From Arcuatula senhousia (taxonomy: Eukaryota; Mollusca; Bivalvia; Mytilida; Mytilidae), in contig OZ020307.1 in assembly GCA_963971305.1 (NCBI GenBank), positions 4,229,501 through 4,293,500 on the forward strand: a stretch of 64,000 nt of DNA, written 5' to 3'. The notes beneath the pieces were generated by a model. It saw only the letters and a list, made by a program, of their open reading frames with translations. It was not told where the DNA came from and did no database searches. Positions 35,226 through 47,700 of the stretch are shown here, piece by piece. Both the position numbers and the translations under genes were made by a program. Positions within the stretch are counted from its first letter, which is position 1; the number at the start of each line of letters is the position of its first letter.

Positions 35226-36932
35226 GTGAATATACTTAATCAGTACCAATAAAATGAATAGAACACGTAACGTCTAATTTATTGTGTAGTGAATGCTGGT
35301 TGTAGTGTACAAACATAGCAATATCATGCTACGGCCCATGGATATGTTAAACAAAGATTATGTATTAAAGTGACCAATTTGGGGTACTCCGATTTAGGCG
35401 AGGGACCATTCTAGATCTTTTAACTGATCCACCAAGATCACAGATTTGCATGCCATCAAAAATTGTTCGGGCTTATGTGATACCTCGAGCGTCTGCGTAA
35501 GATTTAAGTCCATTCCCATTCATCAAAAAGATAAGGGCCACATCAATAATATTGGTATGATACATGTATGTATGCACCTGGTGATGCTTAGAACATTCCA
35601 TGCTTCAGATGCTGGCTGTGATCTATATTTTCCGCTTAGATGACCACTTACCGAAGAATGATTAAAGTCCATTCTAGCTTAATGACATGTGCCACATCAA
35701 CCATAATCGTATGGTATGTACAATTAGTGATGCCAATCACAATGTTTGCTACGGATGCTGATTTGTGACCTTAATTTTTCACATGAATGGCCACTAAAAT
35801 GTCTTTTAGAAGCTAGAATGGTTAAGGTGAATTCCCACTTACCGACACATATTGGTATTTTAAGTGCACCTAGTTATGCTACTGGATGCTGGCTGTGAAC
35901 TATATTTTCTGCATGGATGACCACCATTCGATAAGGAATACATAAACGAGGTGAGCTTTGTAATCGATAGACATGATTTTCAATGTTTTGACTTAATCTA
36001 CACGAAGTTATATATCTTATAGGGATCGAACCTGGTCATATTTTGGGTGCCAAAAACTTGCCGTATAAAAACATAGTGGACAAAGAAGAGGGTGTTTTAC
36101 TTGACAAACCATCTTTACAGAAAGTTTTTGAAGAGGCTGGAGTAGATCTGACGAAACCTTTGGTAGCATCCTGTGGATCAGGTGAGGTTTCAGACTCAAC
36201 AGATCCACGCAAGGATTGGGAGATTTTTTGTGGTTTGTAATGAGTACACCTGGTACATGTTGTTTCTGATGTTACCAGTTTATCATATACCATGTATGCT
36301 AGATACTAGTAATACATTTTTATACTAGTCAAGGAATGAAAGAATGAGGATGCTAATTAGAATTTTCTAATGATAAGCATGAATCAAGCTCATAAACTTT
36401 CCATACAATTTTTTAGATTAAAAAGTATATTTTTCAATAGGAATATTAATAGCATGGCTTTGCTTCCGAGTTAAATCTTTACTTTTTTTGTATCCTTTGT
36501 TATAACAATTTTTTTGTTCTGCTTTGTTTTCTTCAATTCTAAACTGTGATTAGTGATTCTAGAAACAACGAAGAACCGAATATCGTCAGTTCGATGAATC
36601 CAAGACAAAATCAGAAGACATAAAAATGGCAAACCCAAATCAGCAAATCGAATAGTGAATATTCATGTGCTCCGGGAAAGTAAGCAGTTCTTGTGTATTG
36701 AAACACACCTGTAACGTTGCCATCGACCAATTTAGTGTACCAGGTATTTGGTTACCAGGAATACTGAGTATATAACAGTGAAGTGTTTCTTTTTTCAGGT
36801 GTTTCCGCATGCTGCACGGCCTTTGCAGCATATATGTGTGATGCAGAAGTTCCTGTATACGATGGTTCATGGACAGAGTTTTATAAACGTTCAACAACCG
36901 ATTTAAGATTCTGTCCTAGTGATAAACAATAA
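34634..36932 (+). CDS. MPST: 3-mercaptopyruvate sulfurtransferase (rhodanese family), complete, three coding exons
   Basis: Coding exons are 34634-35225, 36023-36181 and 36799-36932 (885 nt, 294 residues; animal MPST is near 297). The first rhodanese domain contains VLDCSWHMPDTKR, HIPGAAYFDIDE, VIVYDN and ILDGGFPKW. The second contains FEVMDARGKGRFSG, IEPGHILGAKNLP and the active loop CGSGVSAC, with the catalytic Cys at residue 248 as in human MPST. CGSG rather than CRKG favours mercaptopyruvate over thiosulfate as donor. The enzyme moves sulfur from 3-mercaptopyruvate to thiols or cyanide and can yield H2S. The ATG lies 2 nt after an AG acceptor, so a 5' non-coding exon is expected upstream. 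An AATAAA overlaps the stop codon. Confidence 0.93.
35400..35990 (+). repeat. Dispersed repeat D fragment in MPST intron 1
   Basis: Three to four diverged units of about 150 bp with GGTATGATACATG, GATGCTGGCTGTGA and GGATGACCAC. The family recurs at 54.1-54.9 kb. Confidence 0.55.
36023..36181 (+). CDS. MPST: MPST middle exon (includes catalytic Cys)
   Basis: The acceptor is cttatag|GGATCG and the donor is GGATCAG|GTGAGG, phase 1-1. It encodes GIEPGHILGAKNLPYKN through LVASCGS. The catalytic Cys codon is 7 nt before the donor, so the active loop CGSGVSAC is split between two exons. Confidence 0.92.
36799..36932 (+). CDS. MPST: MPST last coding exon
   Basis: The acceptor is tttttcag|GTGTTTCC. 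It encodes GVSACCTAFAAYMCD, VPVYDGSWTEFY and a short tail ending CPSDKQ, then TAA at 36930-36932. AATAAA at 36928-36933 overlaps the stop; whether it is the polyadenylation signal used is unknown. Confidence 0.92.
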
Positions 36933-37089
36933 ACATATTTTGTTAAAGTTCAATGGGTTTTTACAAATTAGATGTTTTAATTTTGTTTTACCACTTTTAT
37001 ATTTGCAATTTCTTAAACGAAATAACATTTGAAAAACTTTTACAAACAGGACTATACATGATATCTTGGGTATAGTGTTTTTATTCAAT

Positions 37090-37260
37090 TCAAAATATAA
37101 TAGAAGATAATGAGATGTGGAATAAGAGTACGCGACACAACTTACAATGTAAACGATATTTTAAAAAAATCCAAAACGGAAAACAGCCAGCAGCCTTCAA
37201 TGTGACCAGCGGTCGCTGCTAGCTGTTTTGCAATTTGATCTGGATTTAAATAAACTATAA
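37090..37260 (+). repeat. Dispersed family E, copy 2
   Basis: AATGAGATGTGGAATAAGAG followed by TACGCGACACAACTT, then AGCCAGCAGCCTTCAATG. It lies about 150 bp past the MPST stop. Confidence 0.6.
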
Positions 37261-37440
37261 ATGTCTCAAACCCAATCCTCCAGTGCCAATGAAAGACCCT
37301 CTACTTGACAAAAAAAAACCAATTATCATAAAAGTTTTTATTGCATGCCTTTTAAAAACCAAATATTTGAAAGTTTATAGAATGTCACAAAAAAGTCCCC
37401 CTCCCCTGCAGATGATTGATTTGGAAGTCCGTTTCTAGCT

Positions 37441-37570
37441 TTTAGCACAGGGACCTCCTCCCCTCTATCAATATTTTGTTAAAGTCAATGTCACTTGTGC
37501 CATACGACAATGGCATATATACTCTAACAAAATATTGATAGCGAGGGAGGAGCAAGCCCTTGTGCTTAAA
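37441..37570. mobile_element. Fold-back element with ~42-bp imperfect arms
   Basis: The left arm TTTAGCACAGGG...CTATCAATATTTTGTTA is matched by the complement of TAACAAAATATTGATAG...CCCTTGTGCTTAAA, around a ~45-bp centre. Confidence 0.6.
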
Positions 37571-37892
37571 TTGAAGGTCAAAGAAGTATTAAAGGAAAGG
37601 AGGTTTGGAATATATGTCAGAAGTTCCAACAAATAGTTATGTTAGAAGTTGGAAAAAGTTTTTGCGTTGAAAATTAAGATGCAGGGATCATGTATCCCTG
37701 TTTATATCTAGAAGAAAATACCTCATACGTAGGAACAGGACTGAGTTAATAGGGAGCTGGAAATCGTTCCAACTTTGTTAGTCAAGTGTTAATGGAAATT
37801 ATTCCTGTGCGAGTCAAAAAGAATCGTAAATGTGATCTTTCACAAGTCATGTGAAACCGAATTTTTATAACCTTCATACCTGCCTTAATCCA

Positions 37893-40800
37893 ATTTTTAT
37901 ACGACCGCAAAAAAATTGCGGACGTATTATGGTATGATGCTGTCGTCGTCGTCGGTGTCTGTTAACTTTTTAGTGTTTCCACAATAACTTTAGTTCCAGT
38001 TATCCGATTGCTATGAAACTTTACAATGATGTTCCTTACCATAAAAGGATGAATGGGATTGATTTTGGGAGTCCTCCCATTTTTCGTTTAGAAATTAGGG
38101 GCCAAAATACTACTTTTTTATCTCACCTGGACCGAAGGTCCATGTGAGCTATTACCATCACTTGGCGTCCGTCGTCGTCGTCTGTCGTCGTCGTCTGTCG
38201 TCGTCGTCTGTTAACAATTTTTCAAAAATCTTCTCCTCTGAAACTACTGAACAGAATTTAATGAAACTTGGTATGAATGATCCTTAGGGTGTCCTGCACC
38301 AAACTTGTGTTTCAATTTTTGATCCGTCAAAAAACATGGCCACCGTTACTAAAAATAGACCAGGGGGGTCAGACTACTGATTTTGGCTTGTAAATCAAAA
38401 AGTATAAGAGATAGATGAAATCTGATGCCACGTTACTGCTTCAGCATCAAAAGTTCTACAAAAGTCTCCATTTGGTCGAAGTTGTCAGATGATCCCTTAT
38501 AGGAGTTACAGCCCCTTAAAGGTGAAAAATAGCGTTTTTGCATGTTTTTGGCCTATAGAATGAAAACTATTGTAAATAGAGAAAAGCTGTTGCTTGCTTA
38601 AATGTTCAGCTCATTTAGCTCTACAAAAGTCTCCACAGGGTCGAAGTTGTCAGATGACCCCTTTTTGGGGTTACAGCCCCTTAAAGGCAAAAAATAGTGT
38701 TTTTGGCCTATAGAATGAAAACTATTGCAAATAGAGAAAAGCTGTTGCTTGCTTAAATGTTCAGCTCATTTAGCTCTACAAAAGTCTCCATAAGGTCAAA
38801 GTTGTCAGATGATCCCTAATAGGGGTTACAGCCCCTTAAAGGTGAAAAATAGTGTTTTTGCATGTTTTTGGCCTATAGAATGAAAACTATTGTAGATAAA
38901 GAAAAGCTGTTGCTTGCTAAAATGTTCAGCTCATTTAGCTCTACAAAAATTTCCATAGGGTCAAAGTTGTCAGATAACCCCTTATAGGGGTTATAGCCCC
39001 TTAAAGGCGAAAAATAGTGTTTTTAGCCTATAGAATGAAAACTATTGCAGATAGAGAAAAGCTGTTGCATGCTAAAATGTTCAGCTCATTTAGCTCTACA
39101 AAAGTCTCCATGGGGTTGAAGTTGGCAGATGACCCTTTATAGGGTTAAAGCCCCTTAAAGGTGAAAAATAGCGTTTTTGCATGTTTTTGGCCTATAGAAT
39201 GAAAACTGTTGTAGATAGAGAAAAGCTGTTGCTTGCTTAAATATTCAGCTCATTTAGCTCTACAAAAGTCTCAATGAGGTCAAAGTTGTCAGATAACCCC
39301 TTATAGGGATTACAACCCCTTAAAGGCGAAAAATAGTGTTTTTGGCCTTAAGAATGAAAACTATTGTAAATAGAGAAAAGCTGTTGCTTGCTTAAATGTT
39401 CAGCTCATTTAGCTCTACAAAAGTCTCCATAAAGTCAAAGTTGTCAGATGACCCCTTATAGGGGTTACAGCCCCTTAAAGGCGAAAAATAGTGTTTTTGG
39501 CCTATAGAATGAAATAATTGCAGATAGAGAAAAGCTGTTGCTTGCTAAAATGTTCAGCTCATTAAGCTCTACAAAAGTCTTCGTAGGGTCAAAGTTGTCA
39601 GATGACCCCTTATAGGGGTTACAGCCCCTTAAAGGCAAAAATAGTGTTTTTGGCTTAAAGAATGAAAACTATTGCAGATAGAGAAAAGCTGTTGCTTGCT
39701 TAAATGTTCAGCTCATTTAGCTCTACAAAAGTCTCCATAGGGTCAAGGTTGTCTGACAACCCCTTATAGGGGTTACAGCCCCTTAGTGTTTTTTGATTAT
39801 TTAGAATGAAAGCAATTGCAAACAGAGAAAAGATTTTTCATGCTTATAAACATTCAGCTCATTTGGCTATACAAAAATCTTCATAGGGTTGACATCAAGA
39901 CCAGGTGAGCGATTCAGGCTCCTGGGAGCCTCTTGTTGTTTGTTTCCACAATAACTTTAGTTCTAGTTATCCGATTGCTATGAAGTATGACAGTGATGTT
40001 CCTTACCATACAAGGATGAATGGGATTGATTTTGGGGGTCCCCCTTTTTTGTTTCGAAATTAGGGGCCCAAAAGGGGCAAAAAAATCAAATATTTTACTT
40101 GTTTCCACCATAACTTTGGTCCTAGTTGGCCTATTGCTGTGAAATTTGTCAAGAATGTTTCTTACAATAAAAGAATGAACCTGATGAATTTTTGCGCCCC
40201 TTTTTCTCCGTTGTGCAATTAGGGACCAAAAGGGGCCAAAATAAAAACATTTTTATTTGTGGTCCGATTTTGAAATTTTTTTTGCATGTTTGTTCTTGTC
40301 AAAGAACGGATACAAAATTAAGAATAAATTTTTGCGACCCCCCTTTTTCCCCTATTACGTAATTAGGGGCCAAATGGGGCCAAAATCGAAACTTTTTTAT
40401 TTGTGGTCCGATTTTGAAATTTTTTTTGCAAGTTTATTCTTGTCAGGTAGCGAATCCCAATTTGAGAAAAAAAATTTGCGACCATCCCTTTTTTCACTTG
40501 TTTTGTAATTAGGGGCCAAAAGGGGCCGTAATCAAAACTTTTATTTCTGGTTTGTTTTTGAATTTTTTCTTTTTGCAAATTTATTTTTGTCAAGTAGCGA
40601 ATCCAAATTTGAGAATTTATTTTTGCGACCCCCACCCCTTTTTCACCTGTTACGTAATAAGGGGCCAAAAGGGGCCGAAATCGAAACTTTTTTAATTCTT
40701 GTCCGATTTTGATATTTTTTTTGCAAGTTTATTCTTGTCAAGTAGCAGATATATTTTTGTGTCCCCTTTTTTACTGTTACGCTATTAGGGACCAAAAGGG

Positions 40801-41305
40801 GCCACAATTGTAACTTTTTTATTTCTGGTCCGATTTTGAAAATGTTTTTTTGCATGTTTGTTCTTGTCAAATAGCTGATACAAAATTAAGAATTGATTTT
40901 TGCGACCCCCTTTTCCCCCCTATTACGTAATTAGGGGCCAAATTGGGCTTTTTTATTTGTGGTCTGATTTTGAAAATTTTTTTTGCAAATTTATTCTTGT
41001 CAGGTAGCGATTCTAAATTTAAGAATAAATTTTGGGGGCTGTAATCATAATTCAAACAAAATTCTGGTTCGATTTTTAATTTTTTCCCCAAACATTATTC
41101 TTTTAAAGAGTAGAATTCGACATTCAAAATTTATATTTTTACCCCCTGGGTCGAAAGTCCATCAGAGAAGCATGTGTCAAAAACATTTGTCAGTCCACCA
41201 TGGGCTGCATGTGTCCAGAGCAATAGACTATCCATATTAGGCCTAAAATGTACAGGGTTCAACATGTTGCGGTCGTATCATGCTGCGCTCGGCGAAGCTT
41301 TTTAT
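37893..41305 (+). repeat. Dispersed repeat C, sense copy, interrupted by repeat A
   Basis: Ends TTTTATACGACCGCAAAAAA on the left and GCTGCGCTCGGCGAAGCTTT on the right, the mirror of 26142-27640. It is split by 38120-39937. Its open frames are repeat translations. Confidence 0.8.
38120..39937 (+). mobile_element. Dispersed repeat A nested in repeat C
   Basis: Begins TCTCACCTGGACCGAAGG and ends GAGCGATTCAGGCTCCTGGG then AGCCTCTTGTTG. The interior has about nine tandem units of 155-165 bp (core CAGCTCATTTAGCTCTACAA). The flanking repeat C sequence is continuous in the 26.1-kb copy, which shows that this is an insertion. Confidence 0.8.
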
Positions 41306-41737
41306 TGTAAGAAGACAAAAGATTTTTGTAAGAAGACAAAGAATATCGTTCGTGACATGGATACCGTTATATTGAATAAAGGTAATAACAAAATTACCGA
41401 ACTTGGAGAATCAATCTCAAATGTCCATAAGACAAGACAAAACAAGGAAGACATACCGGAAAAATTGAAGATCGCAATGGTCCTGACTTGGTACAGGCAT
41501 TTCAAAAGAAATTGTGGTTTAAACCAGATTTTAAGGCGCGCCAAACCTCCCCCTTCCATTACGATTTTTGGGTCCAGTAGTTACACAAAATACATCAGGT
41601 TTGTGAAGACATATAAGGTGGTCATCTCAGTACATCAACCAGCTAAACAATAATCAAAGCAAGAACTAACCATTTCGTCTAACATAATATTGATTTTTTC
41701 TACCAGTGGCTGATAACGAAGAAAGAATTTTTTAGAT

Positions 41738-41870
41738 AGATAATGAAATGTGGAATAAGAGTACACAACACAACCTACATATAAAAACCGCCAACAGCCT
41801 TCAATGCAACCATGCATGCACCGTAGTCGCTTCTCGTCGTTTTGCCTAAGATTAAAATTATAAGCCAATC
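41738..41870 (+). repeat. Dispersed family E, copy 3
   Basis: AATGAAATGTGGAATAAGAG then TACACAACACAACC and CCAACAGCCTTCAATG. Confidence 0.55.
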
Positions 41871-41929
41871 CTAAAAAAATAGCAATGAAAGACATCATTC
41901 TGGACATAGAACAACTAACATCATAGACG

Positions 41930-42570
41930 AAGTGTTCAATGAGCCAAGTTTCAGTTCTGTATTCCAAATAACTTAGGGGTTGTGTGCATGACGAAGGAAT
42001 ATTGTGCCCTTGGTCTACCTTTGCAGCCCAGTCCCTACGGACATTATCACATTTTCGAAACCCCCGGCAAAATTTACATCCATAGTGCAACTACTGAGCC
42101 AATTTTCAGCTCCGTATTCCAAATAACCTAGAAGGAGTTGCGTGACGAAGGAAAATGTGCCCATAGGCTACCGATGCTGCCTAGCCCCTAGGGGCATTTT
42201 CAAAATTTCGATATCTTCGGCAAAATCTACATCTATAGTGCAATTTTGAGCCAGTTTCAGTTCCGTATTCCAATTAACATAGAGGGAGTTTTGTGACGAA
42301 GGAAACATGCGCCCTTAGGCTACCTATGCAGCCCAGCCCATAGGGGCATTATCGAAATTCCGAAACATTTATAGTTCAACTACCGGGCCAAATTTCATGG
42401 TACCTATGTAGGCTAGCACAATCCCTATGGGCATTATCACAAGTCCAAAATCTTTCTACATCCATATGCAACTAATGAGCCAAATTTCAGTTCTGTATTC
42501 AAAATAACCTAATGTGTCCATAGGCTACCTATGCAGCTCAGCCGAAACCTAGCTTTGGCACAGTCACCAC
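41930..42570. repeat. Four diverged ~175-bp tandem units
   Basis: Units share GAGCCAAGTTTCAGTTC, GTATTCCAAATAACNTAG, GTGACGAAGGAA and GGGGCATT. No coding role was seen; a minus-strand frame at 41635-42090 is judged a by-product. Confidence 0.6.
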
Positions 42571-42822
42571 CAACAATGCAATCAATGACCCAAGTTTCAT
42601 CTTTCTACTCCCAGTGGTTACAGAAATTTTTCTGGACATTAACACCCTATGTACGTGCGTACAGCGAACCGCAAAACATTATCCCGGCACTTCTGTTAGC
42701 ATGGGGATGAAAATGAAACACATTTCAGCTTAAAATTCAATATTCTAAGCTGAATTTGAATTATTAAAATCAAAATTTCCTTGATCAAAACATAATTTAT
42801 TCGTCACTTGTGCATGGTCGGG

Positions 42823-44051
42823 GTTGATGTTTTTGAAAAGTAACCGATTCCATCATGATAATGTAACCGATTGCATCATGATTACTGAAAATATCAAGAG
42901 TAATCGATAACATACGATGTCTTTTGTCCGAGTAATCATGATCACAGCATGATGACACACGATTACCCCAGATTTTTTTTCCACGCATGGAAAAAGGAAA
43001 ATAAATATAGTTTACATAATTGGAGAATGAAATTATTTTAGCAAAATAATTTATATACACGTCTAAGCAGAAATATCTTTTAATATGTATTTCAAAAATC
43101 ATAAAACCTGACTTCAACATCCAACAGTTCATGTTTTGCTTTTGGTATACATCATCAACATTTGGAGCGTCGAGTTTGCAACTGTCTGTATGCCTAAAAA
43201 AACTTTCCAGCTCAGCTAAATAGTCTCTCAACTGGGAAGTTGTTGGTATTGCTAAATATATGTATATATATTCAAATGTTTAAATTAGATAGTGAAAAGT
43301 TTTAAAAAAAAATTATTAGCTTGCAATTATAAATGTATTTGCATGGCGTGTTTATTGCAATTAGCAGCTTGTCAGTTTGATAGCCAAGAGACAGATGGAT
43401 TATTTGTACTTAAATGGTTTCAAACTAATTAGAATAAAATACAGAGAACTTAAAATAAATAGAATAAAATGTTGTTATATTGAATTTATTTATTTTCTAA
43501 AACATTAGATCTGCCCGGCCAAGGGTCAAATCCATGTACATAATTTGATTAGAATTATTAACAGAAACTATTTTATGTGTAAACAAAGAAATGAATTGGA
43601 TATTTATTATGAATGGTAATAGTTAAGGGTATACTTTTGAAGCTCTCAGTATATATAATTCGAGATAAAGTTTAGCTCATGCATCATTTCAATATAAATT
43701 AAAAAAAGCCTTTCTTTAGATATCTTAAATTATTGCAAATAACAGAAAGATTAGTTGTAAATACTTATTTATTAATTTAGAATTTTATTTAACAGATCAA
43801 TGCATTTAAATTTTCATCATATTTGTAATATGTAAAAAGGGAGGCATTTCATAAGAATCCAATAATAATACATTTTTCTAATGTAATCAAAATGTAATCT
43901 AAAATTAATCATGATTACTTCACTTTTCACTCAGTAATCAATTACATATGTTTACTTGTAATCATACAATTAGATGATAACTGATAACATGTGATTACTG
44001 CGGAATATGTAATCTATTACAATCCATTATGATTACGTCATCCCTAATCTT
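42823..44051. mobile_element. Possible inverted-repeat element rich in GTAATC/GATTAC motifs
   Basis: Both ends are dense in GATTAC-type motifs (left GTAACCGATTCCATCATGAT, right CCATTATGATTACGTCATCC), roughly complementary. Boundaries and class are uncertain. Confidence 0.35.
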
Positions 44052-44687
44052 ATGTCTATATGATTTCACCTCTGAAATTTTCAAGTAAGGCTGAATGGTC
44101 TTTTACAGATGAAAATCCCAGATTTTTCTACTATACATCGGGTTATACAATTTAGTCACTGAAAACTCAGAAAATAAAGTTAAGCAGTTTTTTTTTAAAT
44201 AAAACTGCAGTTTACTGATCTCAGATGATAATAGAAAATTGCCTTAAAAATTCTAAATTGTTTATTTACCAAATAAGATATTATACTTTAAGATATATTT
44301 CAAAATTTCATTAAAAATATTAGGAAAAATATAATAAAGATTTTATTGGGTTTCGAATATTGGCCCGGGTCGAGATTACTCGTTTAGCCACCGCCTTCAC
44401 AAATTGTCTCGTTTCCGGTCCAGAAATTGAAGATTGGAAATTGGTTCTGTTTGATTTCTAGTTTATCAAGCTACATTTGTTTCCTTAATCACATTGTAAA
44501 CGTTTCTTTTGCCATTTGACATTGAGTTGAATTTTAATGAAGATAGATAGTTCAAATAGTGGTTTAAAAATTACAAGGTTCACAACTCTGCATTTGTTTA
44601 CATTTTATTCAATGACACTTAGGATGTAGGCTATCCAATGTAGACATTTATACACATTTGTTTAATTAAATCACTCATTAGATAATT

Positions 44688-44767
44688 ATGGATGACAGTA
44701 GGAGGTTTGCAACAATTGAAGAAGAGCGAGATTATTGGAGAAAAACTGCAGAAAAGTTTAAGCAAGA
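44688..44767 (+). CDS. NDEL1: NDEL1 exon 1 (start codon)
   Basis: Encodes [20 protein letters not shown] and then AEKFKQ, ending CAAGA|GTAAGT at phase 2. The pattern of an acidic start followed by a Tyr-Trp-Lys motif matches NudE proteins. A retrotransposon fragment starts about 10 bp after this donor. Confidence 0.85.
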
Positions 44768-47700
44768 GTAAGTTTAAGTAAAAACTGCAAAACTAAGTCA
44801 TGAACTCCATTCTTGTAGTAAATGGCTTGTTGATAACAAATTAAGCCTCCATTTGGGAAAAACGGAGTGCATACTTTTTGGCACAAAAAGAAAACTCAAA
44901 AAAATAAAAGAGTTTAGTGTTACATGTAACAATCACACTATTTTATCTCAAAATAGTGTAAAATATTTAGGCCTACAAATTGATCAGTATTTATCTGGTG
45001 ACATTATAGTAAATGGTATTTTGCAAAAAGCCAATGCAAGACTGAAATTCTTATATAGAAATGCAAAGTGTTTGTCTGAACAATCAAGAAAAACACTTTG
45101 TATGGCTTTAATTCAATGCCATTTTGATTATGCCTGCTCAGCATGGTTTAATAATATAAACAAAACCTTACAAAATAAACTGCAAATTATGCAGAATAAG
45201 ATTATAAGATTTGTAAATGGTTTAGATTTTAGACATAGAATAGAATATAATGAATTTAAGAATGTTGGTTTTTTAAATGTATACAACAGAGTCAGACAAA
45301 TGAGACTCAACCATGCTCATAAAATATATTATAATAAATGTCCAAATTATATGAAATCTAATTTTGTAAAATCTAGAGATATTGTTACTTATAACACCAG
45401 ACATAATGAATATAATTTTTATGTGCCACCTATAAATGGGCAGTCGGCAAATACTTTTTACTATAATGCCATCAAAGACTGGAATAGTCTCCCTTCTGAC
45501 ATTAAGAAAATTAAGAGCACACATGAATTTAAAAATAAAGTTAAATGTTTTTAGCTCACCTGACCCGAAGGGTCATGTGAGCTATTGTCATCGTTAAGCG
45601 TCCGTCGTCCGTCGTCCGTCCGTTAACTTTTCTTCAAAGATCTTCTTCTCTGAAACCACTGAAGGGATTGCATTGATACTTGGTATACATGATCTTTAGG
45701 ATGTCCTCTACCAAGTTTGTGAATTATATACATGTCGACCAACCAACATGGCCCCCGTTGCTAAAAATAGAACAGGGGGGTCAGACCATTGTTTTTGGCT
45801 TATAACTCAAAAAGTATAAGAGATAGAGAAAATCTGAAGCAACCTTCCTTGTTCAGCATCAAAAGCTCTACGAATCTCTCCATAGAGTCGAAGTTGTGAA
45901 ACAACTCCTTATAGGAGTTATTGCCCTTTAATCATCAAATTTGACCATTTTTGCAGTTTTTGGACAATATCTTGAAAACCGTTAGAGCTAGAGGAAAAGT
46001 TAGCATTGCAGAATTGTTGAGCTCATTGAGATCTACAAAAATGATTTCAGTGTCTAAATTGTCAGATCAGCCGTTTAAGAGTCATTCCCCTTTAACTGTT
46101 TTTTCCATGAATTTACACTGATTTTCCAAAATCTTCTTCTCTAAAACTACTGAAGGGATTGCATTGATACTTGGTATACATGATCATTAGGATGTCCTCT
46201 ACCAAGTTTGTGAATTATATACATGTCGACCAACCAACATGGCCGCCGTTGCTAAAAATAGAATAGGGGGGTCAGACCATTGTTTTTGGCTTATAACTCA
46301 AAAAGTGTAAAAGATAGAGAAAATCCGAAGCAACCTTCCTTGTTCAGCATCGAAAGCTCTACGAATCTCTCCATTGAGTCGAAGTTGTGAAACGACTCCT
46401 TATAGGAGTTATTGCCCTTTAATCATCAAAATTGACCATTTTTGCAGTTTTTGGACAATATCTTGAAAACCGTTTGAGCTAGAGGAAAAGTTAGCATTGC
46501 AGAATTGTTGAGCTCATTGAGATCTACAAAAATAATTTCAGGGTCTAAATTGTCAGATCAGCCGTTTAAGAGTTATTCCCCTTTAACTGTTTTTTTCCAT
46601 GAATTTACACTGATTTTCCAAAATCTTCTTCTCTAAAACTACTGAAGGGATTGCATTGACAGTGTTCTCCCCAGAAATTTTGGATAGCATCACATTTTGC
46701 GTTAACAAGATTTACTTGCAAAAAAGTGAGTCGCGTCGCGTCGATCCACATTAGGCTCAAGTTTTTTTTAGTGGTTTAATTAAAAGGTATGTACAATTAC
46801 ATAATGGAGTATGTAACAAACACCCCCTCCCCTTTTTTAAAATGAAAAACATGATTTAGAAATGCTTTATTTCAATTAAAAAGGAGATTATCCTTTGTGG
46901 AAAATGATTAGCCTGATTAGAAAAAATATTTATATTACATATGTGATGACTCACAACTCTATATCTAAATCAAAAATGGGAAAAAAAGGGATAGAAAAGG
47001 CAAAATGATAGAAGCCAATATGATATATCTTTTCTTCTTGATCTGCTTTAAATGAATTATTTACAAATATATATGGTACATTTTATTGATCTATGAGTTT
47101 GTGCTAATAAATATTTGTATTTGTATTTTATTTTTGTGAATATCCACTGCCTTATTTGTTATCTCCCTTTGTCAAAACAGTTATCTAACTTTGTTTATTT
47201 TCTGTCAAAAGTCACAAAAAGGTCAAAATGTGTAAAATCAATGTTTTGGACTCTAGATACGTGAATAAATATGTTGAAGGATTAAAATCTTCCCTTATAC
47301 AGGTAAAAAAAATATTTTTTATCTTGGTTAGTCTTTTGGTTGTTGTTTCCATTTCATTTCATATTTGGTCAAAAACACACGTGGATGGAGCACATGGCAT
47401 TTGTTTGTTTTTATTTTAGTCAATTCTGATTGGTTGTCCAATCAAATTAATACTCCGCTGCAGGTGCCTGCTGTCGGCAATCAGCTGTTATCAAGCCATG
47501 TTTCACGCCTAATTAGTTAAAACTCGATATTGTTAATCATTGATTGACAAATGATCACACTTATTTGATAATTGGCTTGGGTTGTAAAGGTGTCAATTAC
47601 TCAATTGGGCTGAATGGCTTCAATATCTTTCACCTGAGATTTTTTAAGCAATTTTGATAGCGTCTCGGCACAGACTGATAGCATCTCGGTAAAATCTGAT

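Noticed and set aside
34665..36293. Minus-strand frames opposite MPST exons
   Set aside because: Shadows of the MPST coding exons without motifs.
41174..41653. 159-codon plus-strand frame
   Set aside because: Begins inside the repeat C terminus and has no recognisable motif or splice partner.
42797..43231. Minus-strand frame starting MRDYLAELESFFRH, possible captured exon
   Set aside because: Only the first ~45 residues look protein-like, and no splice sites or homologue could be assigned.
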